Shown: one piece after another, positions 10,316 to 18,939 of the stretch | Layout of the letters: every line of letters starts with the position of its first letter | Numbering within the stretch: position 1 is the first letter of the stretch | Assembly (NCBI RefSeq): GCF_000787835.1 | Contig: NZ_BBPP01000028.1 | Location: forward strand, 1-59,316 | Origin: Streptacidiphilus melanogenes | GTDB lineage: Bacteria > Actinomycetota > Actinomycetes > Streptomycetales > Streptomycetaceae | DNA length: 59,316 bases | Direction of reading: 5' to 3' | Notes under the pieces: generated by a model | The model's input: the letters and a program-made list of their open reading frames with translations, nothing else | Database searches by the model: none | Told to the model about the DNA's origin: nothing | Position numbers and translations under genes: made by a program

Positions 10316-10594
10316 GTGATCGTCAGGATTCTTTCGGAGGGGCAGTTCGAGGTGCCCGACACCCTCGTCGAGCACCTCAACGAGCTGGACAACGCGGTGC
10401 TGGCCGCGCTGGACAACGGCGACGAGCAGGAGTTCCACGTCAGTCTGGCCGCGCTGCTCGGCGCGGTCCGCGAGGGCGGTACGCCCGTGGCGGCCGACTA
10501 CCTCGGCGCCTCGGACGCGACGCTCCCGTACGCGGACGCGACGCTGGAGGAGACCCGGGCGCTGCTGAAGACGGACGGCTTGATCCCCGGATAG
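10316..10594 (+). CDS. PspA-associated protein PspAA
   Basis: A 92-residue protein starting VIVRILSEGQFEVPDT and ending in a DATLEETRALLKTDGLIPG segment. This is the PspAA domain, which in actinobacteria is encoded next to pspA. It has no membrane segment and is probably a cytoplasmic partner of PspA. The GTG start at 10316 has GAGGGGGAG upstream and lies 11 nt after the pspA stop codon. A very strong terminator follows. Confidence 0.85.
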   Translation: MIVRILSEGQFEVPDTLVEHLNELDNAVLAALDNGDEQEFHVSLAALLGAVREGGTPVAADYLGASDATLPYADATLEETRALLKTDGLIPG

Positions 10595-10595
10595 C

Positions 10596-10648
10596 GGCAA
10601 CGAAAAAGGACCGGCGACCCCACGGGGCGCCGGTCCTTTTTCGTTGCC
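10596..10648. terminator. bidirectional rho-independent terminator between pspAA and nadA
   Basis: A 21-bp perfect stem (10596-10616 with 10628-10648), loop of 11 nt. The stem contains AAAAAGG/CCTTTTT, so a run of T follows the GC-rich core in both directions. It serves pspA-pspAA and the convergent nadA gene, whose stop is at 10653. Confidence 0.92.
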
Positions 10649-10652
10649 GCGC

Positions 10653-11846
10653 CTACGGCAGCGCCAGCATTTGGTCCAGCGCCGCCTTGGCGTACTTCTC
10701 CGTCTCCGGGTCCACCGTGATGACGTTCGGCACGCGGCCGTCCGCCAGCGACTCCAGGGCCCAGACCAGGTGCGGCAGGTCGATGCGGTTCATCGTGCTG
10801 CAGAAGCACACCGTGCGGTCCAGGAAGACGATCTCCTTGTCCGGGTGCGCGTTCGCCAGCCGGCGGACCAGGTTGAGCTCGGTGCCGATGGCCCACCTGG
10901 AGCCGGGCTCGGCCGCGTCGAGGGCCTTGATGATGTACTCCGTGGAGCCCACCATGTCGGCGGCCTCGACGACCTCGTGCTTGCACTCGGGGTGCACCAG
11001 CACCGTCACGCCGGGGACGCGCTCGCGGACCTCGTTCACCGAGTCCAGGCTGAAGCGGCCGTGCACGGAGCAGTGGCCGCGCCACAGGATCATCTTGGCC
11101 GCCCGCAGCTCCTCGGCGGTGAGGCCGCCGTTCGGCTTGTGCGGGTTGTAGACGACGCAGTCGTCCAGCGAGAGGCCCATCTCCTTGACCGCGGTGTTGC
11201 GGCCGAGGTGCTGGTCGGGCAGGAAGAGGACCTTCTCGCCCTGCTCGAACGCCCACTCCAGCGCCCGCTTGGCGTTGGAGGAGGTGCAGATGGTGCCGCC
11301 GTGGCGGCCGGTGAAGGCCTTGATGTCGGCGGAGGAGTTCATGTAGGCGACCGGCACGACGGTGTCGGCGACGCCCGCGTCGACCAGCTGGTCCCAGCAC
11401 TCGGCGACCTGCTCGGCGGTGGCCATGTCGGCCATGGAGCAGCCGGCGGCCAGGTCCGGCAGGACGACCTGCTGGCGCTCGGAGGTGAGGATGTCCGCGG
11501 ACTCGGCCATGAAGTGCACGCCGCAGAAGACGATGTACTCGGCCTCGGGGCGGGCGGCCGCGTCGCGGGCCAGCTTGAAGGAGTCGCCGGTGACGTCGGC
11601 GAACTGGATGACCTCGTCGCGCTGGTAGTGGTGGCCCAGGATGAAGACCTTGTCGCCCAGCTTGGCCTTGGCCGCGGCGGCCCGCGCGACCAGGTCCGGG
11701 TCGGAGGAGGCGGGGAGGTCGCCGGGGCAGTCGACGCCGCGCTCGCTCGCGGTGTCGGCCTCGCGGCCGAGCAGCAGCAGGGCCAGCGGCGTGGCGCCCG
11801 GCTCGGCGAAGGTGGCGCCCTGCGCGGGCGCGGAGGTGGTGGTCAC
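10653..11846 (-). CDS. nadA: quinolinate synthase
   Basis: A 397-residue 4Fe-4S enzyme that condenses iminoaspartate with dihydroxyacetone phosphate to quinolinate in de novo NAD synthesis. Family segments are FILGHHYQRDEVIQFAD, VFCGVHFMAESADIL, HPECKHEV and CFCSTMNRIDL, with the conserved cluster cysteines. The extra N-terminal 40 residues are low-complexity. The GTG/ATG-equivalent start at 11846 is taken because homologues of this type start MTTT. nadB and nadC are not adjacent here. Confidence 0.95.
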   Translation of the reverse strand: MTTTSAPAQGATFAEPGATPLALLLLGREADTASERGVDCPGDLPASSDPDLVARAAAAKAKLGDKVFILGHHYQRDEVIQFADVTGDSFKLARDAAARPEAEYIVFCGVHFMAESADILTSERQQVVLPDLAAGCSMADMATAEQVAECWDQLVDAGVADTVVPVAYMNSSADIKAFTGRHGGTICTSSNAKRALEWAFEQGEKVLFLPDQHLGRNTAVKEMGLSLDDCVVYNPHKPNGGLTAEELRAAKMILWRGHCSVHGRFSLDSVNEVRERVPGVTVLVHPECKHEVVEAADMVGSTEYIIKALDAAEPGSRWAIGTELNLVRRLANAHPDKEIVFLDRTVCFCSTMNRIDLPHLVWALESLADGRVPNVITVDPETEKYAKAALDQMLALP

Positions 11847-11905
11847 GGGCGGGTGCCCTCCTGCTCGGCGGCGGTGAGGGACCGTCGCCTTATCGTCTAC
11901 CTGAC

Positions 11906-11920
11906 GCTATCTATGATAGC
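11906..11920. promoter_or_regulatory. perfect palindrome between nadA and the LtrA gene
   Basis: GCTATC-TAT-GATAGC (6-3-6), 60 bp upstream of the nadA start in an otherwise GC-rich 217-bp divergent promoter region. The position suits an operator or overlapping -10 element for nadA. The cognate regulator is unknown. Confidence 0.4.
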
Positions 11921-12063
11921 CCGCCCTGATCACAGTTTCGATGGGCGCCCCGGCAATGTGACGTACCCCGCTATGGCCACGCTGTCCATGGCGGCGGCGC
12001 TACCCCCGGGCGCTCGCGAGCTGCCCTATCGTCTGGCACAGACGAAGGAGAGGGTACGGGGCG

Positions 12064-13236
12064 ATGAGCGAGCAGGCGATCACCGGGTCCGGCACCGGGC
12101 GGCGGATGCGGCCCCGCGGTCGCGGCGAGAGCCATCGGGCCGCCACGCCGCTGGAGCTCTTCTTCGATCTCTGCTTCGTGGTCGCGGTCGCCCAGGCGGG
12201 CTCCCAGCTCGCCCACGATCTCGCCGAGGCGCACCTGCGGCACGGGATCCTCGGCTACCTGTTCATCTTCTTCGGCATCTGGTGGGCCTGGATGAACTTC
12301 ACCTGGTTCGCGTCCGCCTACGACACCGACGACGTCCCCTACCGGATCTGCACCTTCGTGCAGATCGTCGGGGCGCTGGTCCTGGCCGCCGGGGTGCCCC
12401 GCGCCTTCGCGGACGCCGACTTCGCCGTCACCGTGACCGGCTACGTGGTGATGCGTGTCGCCCTGGTCGCCCAGTGGCTGCGCGCCGCGGCGGCCAACAG
12501 CGGCACGCACCGGACGGTCGCGCTGCGCTACGCCGCCGGGGTGGCGCTGGCCCAGGTCTACTGGGTCCTCTGGCTGCTCTACGTGCCGACCACCGACAAG
12601 TACGGGTCGGCGCTGATCGGCGTGGTCGTCGAGCTGGGGGTGCCGCTGCTGGCCGAACGGGTCGGTCAGACCGCCTGGCATCCGGGGCACATCGCCGAGC
12701 GCTACGGCTGCTTCACCCTGATCGTGCTGGGGGAGTCGGTCTCGGCGGCGACGATCGCGGTGCAGTCGTCCGTCGACGAGCACCAGGCGCTCGGGGAGCT
12801 GCTGCCGATCGCCGCGGGCGGGCTGCTGATCTGCTTCGCGGCGTGGTGGATCTACTTCGCACGGTCGGTCGAGGGCCATCTGACCTCCAACCGCCAGGCC
12901 TTCAGCTGGGGGTACGGCCACTACTTCGTCTTCCTCTCCGCGGCCGCGATCGGGGCCGGACTGGAGGTGGCGGTCGAGCACGGGGTCGGCAAGACGCACA
13001 TCTCCGCCCACGCCGCCACGCTCGGGGTGACCATCCCGGCGGCCCTCTACCTCATCACCGTCTGGGCGCTGCACTCGCGGCACACCAAGCGCGGGATCGC
13101 GCTGTGGGTGCAGCCCGTGAGCGCGGTGGTGGTGCTCTTCTCGCCGACGGTCCTGGTGGCGGGTCTGGTCTGCGCGGCCTCGGTCGCGGTCGGACTGCTG
13201 ATCCACCGCGTGCAGGAACCAGGTGTGAAAAGCTGA
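12064..13236 (+). CDS. LtrA-family (low temperature requirement A) membrane protein
   Basis: A 390-residue polytopic membrane protein. The family start is clear: HRAATPLELFFDLCFVVAVAQ, followed by IWWAWMNFTWFASAYDTDDVPYR (residues about 77-99) and ERYGCFTLIVLGESV. About ten hydrophobic helices are visible. The biochemical function of LtrA proteins is not established; the name comes from cold growth in Listeria. ATG at 12064 with AAGGAGAGGG upstream. Only 4 nt separate its stop from the GTG start of an Lrp-type regulator, so they are probably co-transcribed and coupled. Confidence 0.9.
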   Translation: MSEQAITGSGTGRRMRPRGRGESHRAATPLELFFDLCFVVAVAQAGSQLAHDLAEAHLRHGILGYLFIFFGIWWAWMNFTWFASAYDTDDVPYRICTFVQIVGALVLAAGVPRAFADADFAVTVTGYVVMRVALVAQWLRAAAANSGTHRTVALRYAAGVALAQVYWVLWLLYVPTTDKYGSALIGVVVELGVPLLAERVGQTAWHPGHIAERYGCFTLIVLGESVSAATIAVQSSVDEHQALGELLPIAAGGLLICFAAWWIYFARSVEGHLTSNRQAFSWGYGHYFVFLSAAAIGAGLEVAVEHGVGKTHISAHAATLGVTIPAALYLITVWALHSRHTKRGIALWVQPVSAVVVLFSPTVLVAGLVCAASVAVGLLIHRVQEPGVKS

Positions 13237-13240
13237 ACAC

Positions 13241-13717
13241 GTGCCAGCACCGAGAACTCCGATCAGCGACACCGTGAGCAGATCCGTCGCCCTCGACGAC
13301 ACCGACCGCCGGGTCCTGGAGCTGCTCGGACGGGACGGCCGGGCGTCCTACGCGGAGATCGGCCTGCTGGTGAACCTCTCCGCGACGGCGGTCAAGCGCC
13401 GGGTGGACCGGCTGCGCGAACGCGGCGTGGTGCGCGGCTTCACGGTGGTGCTGGACCCGAGCGTGCTGGACTGGACGACGGAGGCCTTCGTCGAGGTCTT
13501 CTGCCGCGAGCGCACCCCGCCGGAGGAGATCCTCTCCTCGCTGCGCCAGTTCCCCGAGGTCGTCGCCGCCTGGACGGTCACCGGGGACGCGGACGCGCTG
13601 GTGCACCTGCGGGCGGCGGACATGCGGCATCTGGAGGCGGTCATCGAGCGGATCCGGCGCGAACCCGGCGTGCAACGCAGCCGCAGCACGGTGGTGCTCA
13701 GCCGGCTGATCGGTTGA
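13241..13717 (+). CDS. Lrp/AsnC-family transcriptional regulator
   Basis: A 158-residue regulator: an N-terminal winged helix-turn-helix (residues about 15-65, including DDTDRRVLELLGRDGRASYAEI, residues 18-39) and a C-terminal ligand-binding RAM domain (VVAAWTVTGDADALVHLRAAD). Such proteins form octameric discs that bind repeated operator half-sites and sense amino acids. It is the second gene of a unit with the LtrA gene and lies directly upstream of a PLP decarboxylase gene, with candidate binding sites in between. GTG at 13241 is the first start after the LtrA stop; a GTG at 13274 is a possible alternative. Confidence 0.9.
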   Translation: MPAPRTPISDTVSRSVALDDTDRRVLELLGRDGRASYAEIGLLVNLSATAVKRRVDRLRERGVVRGFTVVLDPSVLDWTTEAFVEVFCRERTPPEEILSSLRQFPEVVAAWTVTGDADALVHLRAADMRHLEAVIERIRREPGVQRSRSTVVLSRLIG

Positions 13718-13742
13718 GTTTCCTTCGCGGGCGCGCCTGACT

Positions 13743-13776
13743 GCGCAGGAATCCTGCGCGGGCCGCAGGGTTCCGA
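13743..13776. promoter_or_regulatory. candidate Lrp-type operator upstream of the decarboxylase gene
   Basis: A perfect palindrome GCGCAGGA-A-TCCTGCGC (13743-13759) is followed by a second copy of the half-site core. GCAGGAATCC starts at 13745 and GCAGGGTTCC at 13765, 8 of 10 bases identical and spaced exactly 20 bp, about two helical turns. The adjacent upstream gene encodes an Lrp/AsnC protein, whose family binds helically phased palindromic sites. Confidence 0.55.
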
Positions 13777-13845
13777 CAGGCGGCGGGCGCGGCGCGGTGC
13801 CTAGGGTGGCAGTGCCCCCACCCCCTGTGCACCGAAGGATCTCCC

Positions 13846-15219
13846 GTGCCCCACGCCGACCGCATGCACCGGTACGACGCCCGCATGGTCGACCTGGTCT
13901 TCGACTACATGCGGGAGCGCCTGCAGTACGACCCGGTCCCGCTGGACCACCCCGGTGACGGCGAGAAGCTCGGCGCCGCGCTGGACGGTCTGCTCACCGA
14001 CCGCGGAAACGATCCTGCGGACGTGCTCAAGCTCTACGACCACGAGCTGTCGCGGGCCGTGATCTCGGCCGACAGCCCCCGGTACCTGTCGTTCATCCCC
14101 TGCGCGCCCACCAAGGCCGCGCTGCTGTTCGACATGGTGGTCTCCTGCGCCTCGCTCCAGGGCATCTCCTGGCTGGAGGCGGCCGGCGCCATCGCCGCCG
14201 AGAACCAGGTGCTGCGCCTGATCTCCGACCGGGCCGGACTGCCCGCCACGGCCGGCGGCTGCTTCGTCTCCGGCGGTTCCGCGGGCAACCTCTCCGCGCT
14301 CGTCGTCGCCCGCGACGTGGCCCGCCAGCGTCTCGGCGTCGGCATCGGCGCCCGGCTGCGGATCGCGGTCAGCGACCAGACCCACTCCTCGGTCACCAAC
14401 ACCCTCAACATCATCGGCGTCGAGAAGTTCGTCGTGCCGACCGCGGACCACCGTCTGACCGGCGAGGCGCTGCGCGCCGCCATCGCCGCCGACGGTGACC
14501 CGGGCTCGATCATCGCCGTGGTCGGCACCGCGGGCACCACCAACGCCGGCATCGTCGACGACCTGGCCGGCATCGCCGAGGTCGCCCGCGAACACGGCCT
14601 CTGGTTCCACGTCGACGGGGCCTACGGCGGCGCGGGCCTGTTCGCGCCCTCGGTGCGCGAGAAGTACCGCGGCATCGAGCACGCCGACTCCTTCGTCGTC
14701 GACCCGCACAAGTGGCTCTTCGCGCCGTTCGACTGCGCCGCGCTGATCTACCGCGACCCGCGCCTGGCCAAGGCCGTGCACACCCAGGACGCCTCCTACC
14801 TGGACGTGCTGCACACCGCCGACCACGACCAGGAGTGGAACCCGACCGACTACGCGTACCACCTGACCCGGCGCGCCCGCGGCCTGCCGCTCTGGTTCTC
14901 GCTGGCCGTGCACGGCACCGACGCCTACACCGAGGCCATCGAGACCGGCATCGCACTGGCCCGCGACACCGCGGCGCTGATCCGCGAGGAGTACCCGGAC
15001 CTGGAGGTCATCCGCGAGCCGGAGCTGTCCAGCGTGGTCTACCGGCGCAAGGGCTGGACCGCGAAGGACTACTACGCCTGGTCCGAGCGCCTGCTCGCCG
15101 ACCAGACCGGCTTCGTCACCCCGACCGGCTGGGAGGGCGAAGTCGTGGCCCGCTTCGCGTTCCTGCACCCGGGCACCACGATGGACATGGTCCGGGAGAT
15201 CCTGGACACCATGGTCTGA
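13846..15219 (+). CDS. group II pyridoxal-phosphate-dependent decarboxylase (aromatic L-amino acid decarboxylase-like)
   Basis: A 457-residue PLP enzyme of fold type I. The signature DPHKWLFAPFDCAAL carries the PLP lysine; SGGSAGNLSALVVAR binds the phosphate and FHVDGAYGGAG holds the Asp that contacts the pyridine nitrogen. Homologues decarboxylate aromatic amino acids, tyrosine or glutamate; the substrate is not predictable here. The GTG start at 13846 follows GAAGGA. It is downstream of an Lrp-type gene and a probable operator, which suggests amino acid-responsive control. Confidence 0.93.
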   Translation: MPHADRMHRYDARMVDLVFDYMRERLQYDPVPLDHPGDGEKLGAALDGLLTDRGNDPADVLKLYDHELSRAVISADSPRYLSFIPCAPTKAALLFDMVVSCASLQGISWLEAAGAIAAENQVLRLISDRAGLPATAGGCFVSGGSAGNLSALVVARDVARQRLGVGIGARLRIAVSDQTHSSVTNTLNIIGVEKFVVPTADHRLTGEALRAAIAADGDPGSIIAVVGTAGTTNAGIVDDLAGIAEVAREHGLWFHVDGAYGGAGLFAPSVREKYRGIEHADSFVVDPHKWLFAPFDCAALIYRDPRLAKAVHTQDASYLDVLHTADHDQEWNPTDYAYHLTRRARGLPLWFSLAVHGTDAYTEAIETGIALARDTAALIREEYPDLEVIREPELSSVVYRRKGWTAKDYYAWSERLLADQTGFVTPTGWEGEVVARFAFLHPGTTMDMVREILDTMV

Positions 15220-15247
15220 GACACCAAGGCCTGAGGGCCTGACAGCC

Positions 15248-16102
15248 CTACAGGTAGGCCCCCGACGGCAGGTAGTGCGTCGGGGGCCTCATGCCGCGCA
15301 GGGCCAGGTAGCCGCGGGTGGCGGCGCTGAGCCCGGCGGCCATGGCCACGTCCACGGCCCAGTCCTGCTCCGCGGTCACCGTCCGCACGTCCGCCGCCTC
15401 CTGGTCCGGTATCCGCGCGAGGGTGTCGGTGAGCAGTGCCGCAGCGACCCGGCGGGAGGTCGCGGCCAGCAGCATCACCCGGCCGCCCAGGCGGTAGCAG
15501 TAGCCGGAGCCGCTCAGGGTGTCGGCGACCAGCAGTTCGTCGCTGGTACGCAGCAGGGCGAGGTGGTCCTCGCCGTGCGCGGAGCCGCGGGCGCGGCGGT
15601 CGACGGAGTCGAGCAGGTCGAAGTGCGTCGCGTCGCCCAGGTGCACCGGGACGCCGCCGGTGGCGGGCAGACCGGTGCGGTCGACGCGCCCGGTCAGCGC
15701 CATGGTGGGGTGCAGCCGGAAGCCGGCGGCGTGGTAGCGGCGGGCGGCGCGCGGGTCGTCCGAGGCGACGATCATGCCGCGCAGGCAGCCGTGGGCGTGG
15801 GTCAGCGCGTGGTCGAGCAGCGTGCGGCCGAGGCCCTTGCCCTGCGCCTCGGGACGGACCGCCAGCAGCGCCAGCCCCCACAGGCCCTCGCGCCGCAGCG
15901 ACAGCGCGACCCCGAGGGCCTTCCCGTCCTCCTCGCCGAACCAGCAGCCGGGCTGGTCGGCGGCGGCCAGCCGCCTGGTCCGCACGTCGGCGCGGGCCGC
16001 CTCCCGGCCGGAGAGCGCCTTGTCGAAGGCGGCGGCGTCGATGGCCCGGACGGCGGCGGTGTCGGCGGCGGAGTCGTGGACGGGTCGCAGCAGCACGATC
16101 AC
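15248..16102 (-). CDS. GNAT-family N-acetyltransferase
   Basis: A 284-residue protein. The N-terminal half is a GNAT domain with the acetyl-CoA loop RPEAQGKGLGRTLLDHAL (residues about 88-105) and a following segment AARRYHAAGFRLHP. The second half (about residues 150-284) looks like a degenerate second acetyltransferase-like repeat. The substrate is unknown. The GTG start at 16102 has AGGA 5 nt upstream. It is convergent with the decarboxylase gene, and its 3' end contains the terminator hairpin of that gene. Confidence 0.86.
   Translation of the reverse strand: MIVLLRPVHDSAADTAAVRAIDAAAFDKALSGREAARADVRTRRLAAADQPGCWFGEEDGKALGVALSLRREGLWGLALLAVRPEAQGKGLGRTLLDHALTHAHGCLRGMIVASDDPRAARRYHAAGFRLHPTMALTGRVDRTGLPATGGVPVHLGDATHFDLLDSVDRRARGSAHGEDHLALLRTSDELLVADTLSGSGYCYRLGGRVMLLAATSRRVAAALLTDTLARIPDQEAADVRTVTAEQDWAVDVAMAAGLSAATRGYLALRGMRPPTHYLPSGAYL
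15256..15289. terminator. hairpin between decarboxylase and GNAT genes
   Basis: A 12-bp perfect stem AGGCCCCCGACG (15256-15267) with its complement (15278-15289), loop 10 nt. It lies inside the last codons of the GNAT coding region on the minus strand and 37 nt after the decarboxylase stop on the plus strand, so it probably terminates the decarboxylase transcript. Confidence 0.65.
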
Positions 16103-16314
16103 GATCCTGGCAGGGCCCGCGCCGTCGTGTCAGCGGCTCCGCGGTCCGGGCTCCGGCACGCGGCCCCAGCACGACGGCCCGCCCCTGGCGTACGCAGCCG
16201 TGATGACAGGTGCGGAGTGTGCGAGCATGGACGGGATGGAGCCTCCCGGAATACCTCCGGGGCGTCGGCGGTTTCCGCCGGTGGAAGTACGTCGTCAATC
16301 CCGGGAGTAAGCAG

Positions 16315-16668
16315 ATGACCGTCCAGGACGAGACCAGCGTCGAGAGCGGGATCATCCTCACCGACACCGCCGCGGCCAAGGTCAAGAGCCTGCTGGAGCA
16401 GGAGGGTCGCGACGACCTCGCGCTGCGCGTCGCGGTGCAGCCCGGCGGCTGCTCGGGCCTGCGCTACCAGCTCTTCTTCGACGAGCGTTCCCTCGACGGC
16501 GACGTCGTGGCCGACTTCGGCGGCGTCAACGTCGTCACCGACCGCATGAGCGCCCCGTACCTGGCCGGCGCCACCGTGGACTTCGTGGACACGATCGAGA
16601 AGCAGGGCTTCACCATCGACAACCCGAACGCCACCGGCTCCTGCGCCTGCGGCGACTCCTTCAGCTGA
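16315..16668 (+). CDS. erpA: iron-sulfur cluster insertion protein ErpA (HesB/IscA family)
   Basis: A 117-residue A-type Fe-S carrier. The three conserved cysteines are in QPGGCSGLRYQ and the C-terminal SCACGDSFS. It delivers Fe-S clusters to target enzymes. The candidates encoded here include quinolinate synthase, and the Rieske subunit if it uses the same machinery. ATG at 16315 is preceded by GGGAG. It is monocistronic with a strong terminator. The M. tuberculosis counterpart Rv2204c also lies close to adenosine kinase and ctaC. Confidence 0.94.
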   Translation: MTVQDETSVESGIILTDTAAAKVKSLLEQEGRDDLALRVAVQPGGCSGLRYQLFFDERSLDGDVVADFGGVNVVTDRMSAPYLAGATVDFVDTIEKQGFTIDNPNATGSCACGDSFS

Positions 16669-16689
16669 TCGAGCGCCCGCCGCGTACAC

Positions 16690-16730
16690 ACGGAACCGCC
16701 CCGGCCCACGGCCGGGGCGGTTCCGTTTTT
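16690..16730 (+). terminator. rho-independent terminator of erpA
   Basis: A 16-bp perfect stem ACGGAACCGCCCCGGC (16690-16705) with its complement (16711-16726) and a 5-nt loop, followed by a T-run (TTTT). It can also work for the convergent lipoprotein gene, whose stop is at 16732. Confidence 0.9.
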
Positions 16731-16731
16731 C

Positions 16732-17283
16732 TCAGCCCGCGCCCATGGGCAGGCCGGCCTTCTGCGGCGCGACCGTGAGCCCGGTGCTGGTGTCGACCAC
16801 CTTGCGGCTGTCCAGCGGGCGGCCGAGGTTGACGCTGGAGTGCTGCTCGGTGACCACCAGCGGGCACATCTGCCCCGCCGGCGCGTGCTGCGTCACCACG
16901 ATGGTGGCGCGCACCTCGCCCGGCTGGGACTGGTCCGCGGTGACGCCGTGCTTGTCGCACACCCCGGCGAAGTAGTAAACGGTCAGCACCGTCCCCTGGA
17001 CGTTGTAGCCGGAGATCGGGATGCCGTGGGCGGGCTTCGGCGGCGACGGCTTGGCGCCGGTGCCGGGCGCGCTCGGCGAGGGCGAGGGGTTCTTGATCGG
17101 GCCGCCCGGGGTGATCCCGCCGGAGGGTGAGCTGCTCGCCCCGGACGGCGAACCGCTCACCGCGCTCGCGGGGCCGGAGCCGGCGGTCGTGCTCGAGGCG
17201 CAGCCGGTCAGGCCGGCGGCGCCTGCCACCAGCACGGCCAGCGCGCCGAGAACGCGGGAGCGGGAGCGACGATGGGTGTGCAC
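16732..17283 (-). CDS. putative lipoprotein of unknown function
   Basis: A 183-residue secreted protein with a basic n-region (HTHRRSRSR), a hydrophobic core and the lipobox LTGC, giving Cys28 as the lipidation site. A Ser/Pro/Gly-rich low-complexity linker (residues about 30-85) leads to a compact C-terminal domain with two cysteines (VCDKHG and MCPLVV) that could form a disulfide. I recognise no family. The GTG at 17283 starts the signal peptide. Convergent with erpA. Confidence 0.82.
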   Translation of the reverse strand: MHTHRRSRSRVLGALAVLVAGAAGLTGCASSTTAGSGPASAVSGSPSGASSSPSGGITPGGPIKNPSPSPSAPGTGAKPSPPKPAHGIPISGYNVQGTVLTVYYFAGVCDKHGVTADQSQPGEVRATIVVTQHAPAGQMCPLVVTEQHSSVNLGRPLDSRKVVDTSTGLTVAPQKAGLPMGAG

Positions 17284-17394
17284 GGTGAGGCCTCCTGGTC
17301 TGTCCCTTGCGATGCGTGCATGGGACGTGGGAGGTGCGGAACCGGTTCCCCTCGTTTTTCGCGCGGCGGTGCGCGGAGGCCTGGGTGGGCCGCG

Positions 17395-17613
17395 CTACTC
17401 CGGCAGACCGCCGAAGATGCGCGCCTCACGAGCGCCGATCCGGAACGAGGGGCTGCGCCGCAGCGGCTCGGAGCGCTCGGGGGGCTCGACGGCCAGCTGC
17501 GGCCAGAAGCGGCCCAGTCTGCGCCCGCGTTCCACCAGACCCGCCAACGTGTCCGCGTCCGCGTCGCCGCGCAGGTACGCGGGAATGTGGACCGGGTTCC
17601 GCTCGGGCATCAT
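17395..17613 (-). CDS. small conserved hypothetical protein
   Basis: A 72-residue basic protein, MMPERNPVHIPAYLRG at the start, with no signal or membrane segment. A perfect GGAGG lies 7 nt before the ATG, which supports translation. The product is rich in Arg and Pro (RFWPQLAVEPPERSEPLRR). It is on the same strand as the lipoprotein gene 111 bp downstream. Function unknown. Confidence 0.7.
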   Translation of the reverse strand: MMPERNPVHIPAYLRGDADADTLAGLVERGRRLGRFWPQLAVEPPERSEPLRRSPSFRIGAREARIFGGLPE

Positions 17614-17762
17614 CTCGGGGCCTCCTCACGCCGGGCCGCCGCTGCTCCGTGCACGCTGTGACCGGCGTCTCACGATCGACATTAGGCCCCGGTGGGTCGC
17701 CCTTCCAGCCCTACGGGGCGGTAACGCGCACGTGTCCTGCGGGTTCGGGGCCGGTACCGTAG

Positions 17763-18776
<1,014 letters not shown>

Positions 18777-18784
18777 CCGTCTTC

Positions 18785-18930
18785 AGGGGCGCGAGAAACC
18801 ACCCTGTGCGGATGGCCCTGGGGGCCCCGGACCATCCGCATGTCAGTGGCTTGTCGCGCCCACGCGGGGGGCACCTCCCGGCCCACGGCTGGGGGAGGAG
18901 CCGCATGTCGGCAGAGCTCCGCGCCCCCTG
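18785..18930. repeat. palindromic intergenic repeat with terminator hairpin
   Basis: The 163 bp between convergent adoK and the desulfurase gene contains a 9-bp perfect stem TGCGGATGG (18807-18815) with its complement (18832-18840), and outer arms GGGGCGCG (18786-18793) and CGCGCCCC (18920-18927). The words GGGGCGCGAG and GAGAAACC also occur, rearranged, in the trpD downstream region (35151-35215), suggesting one family of Streptomyces intergenic repeats that acts as terminator here. Confidence 0.5.
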
Positions 18931-18939
18931 GCCGTGCAC

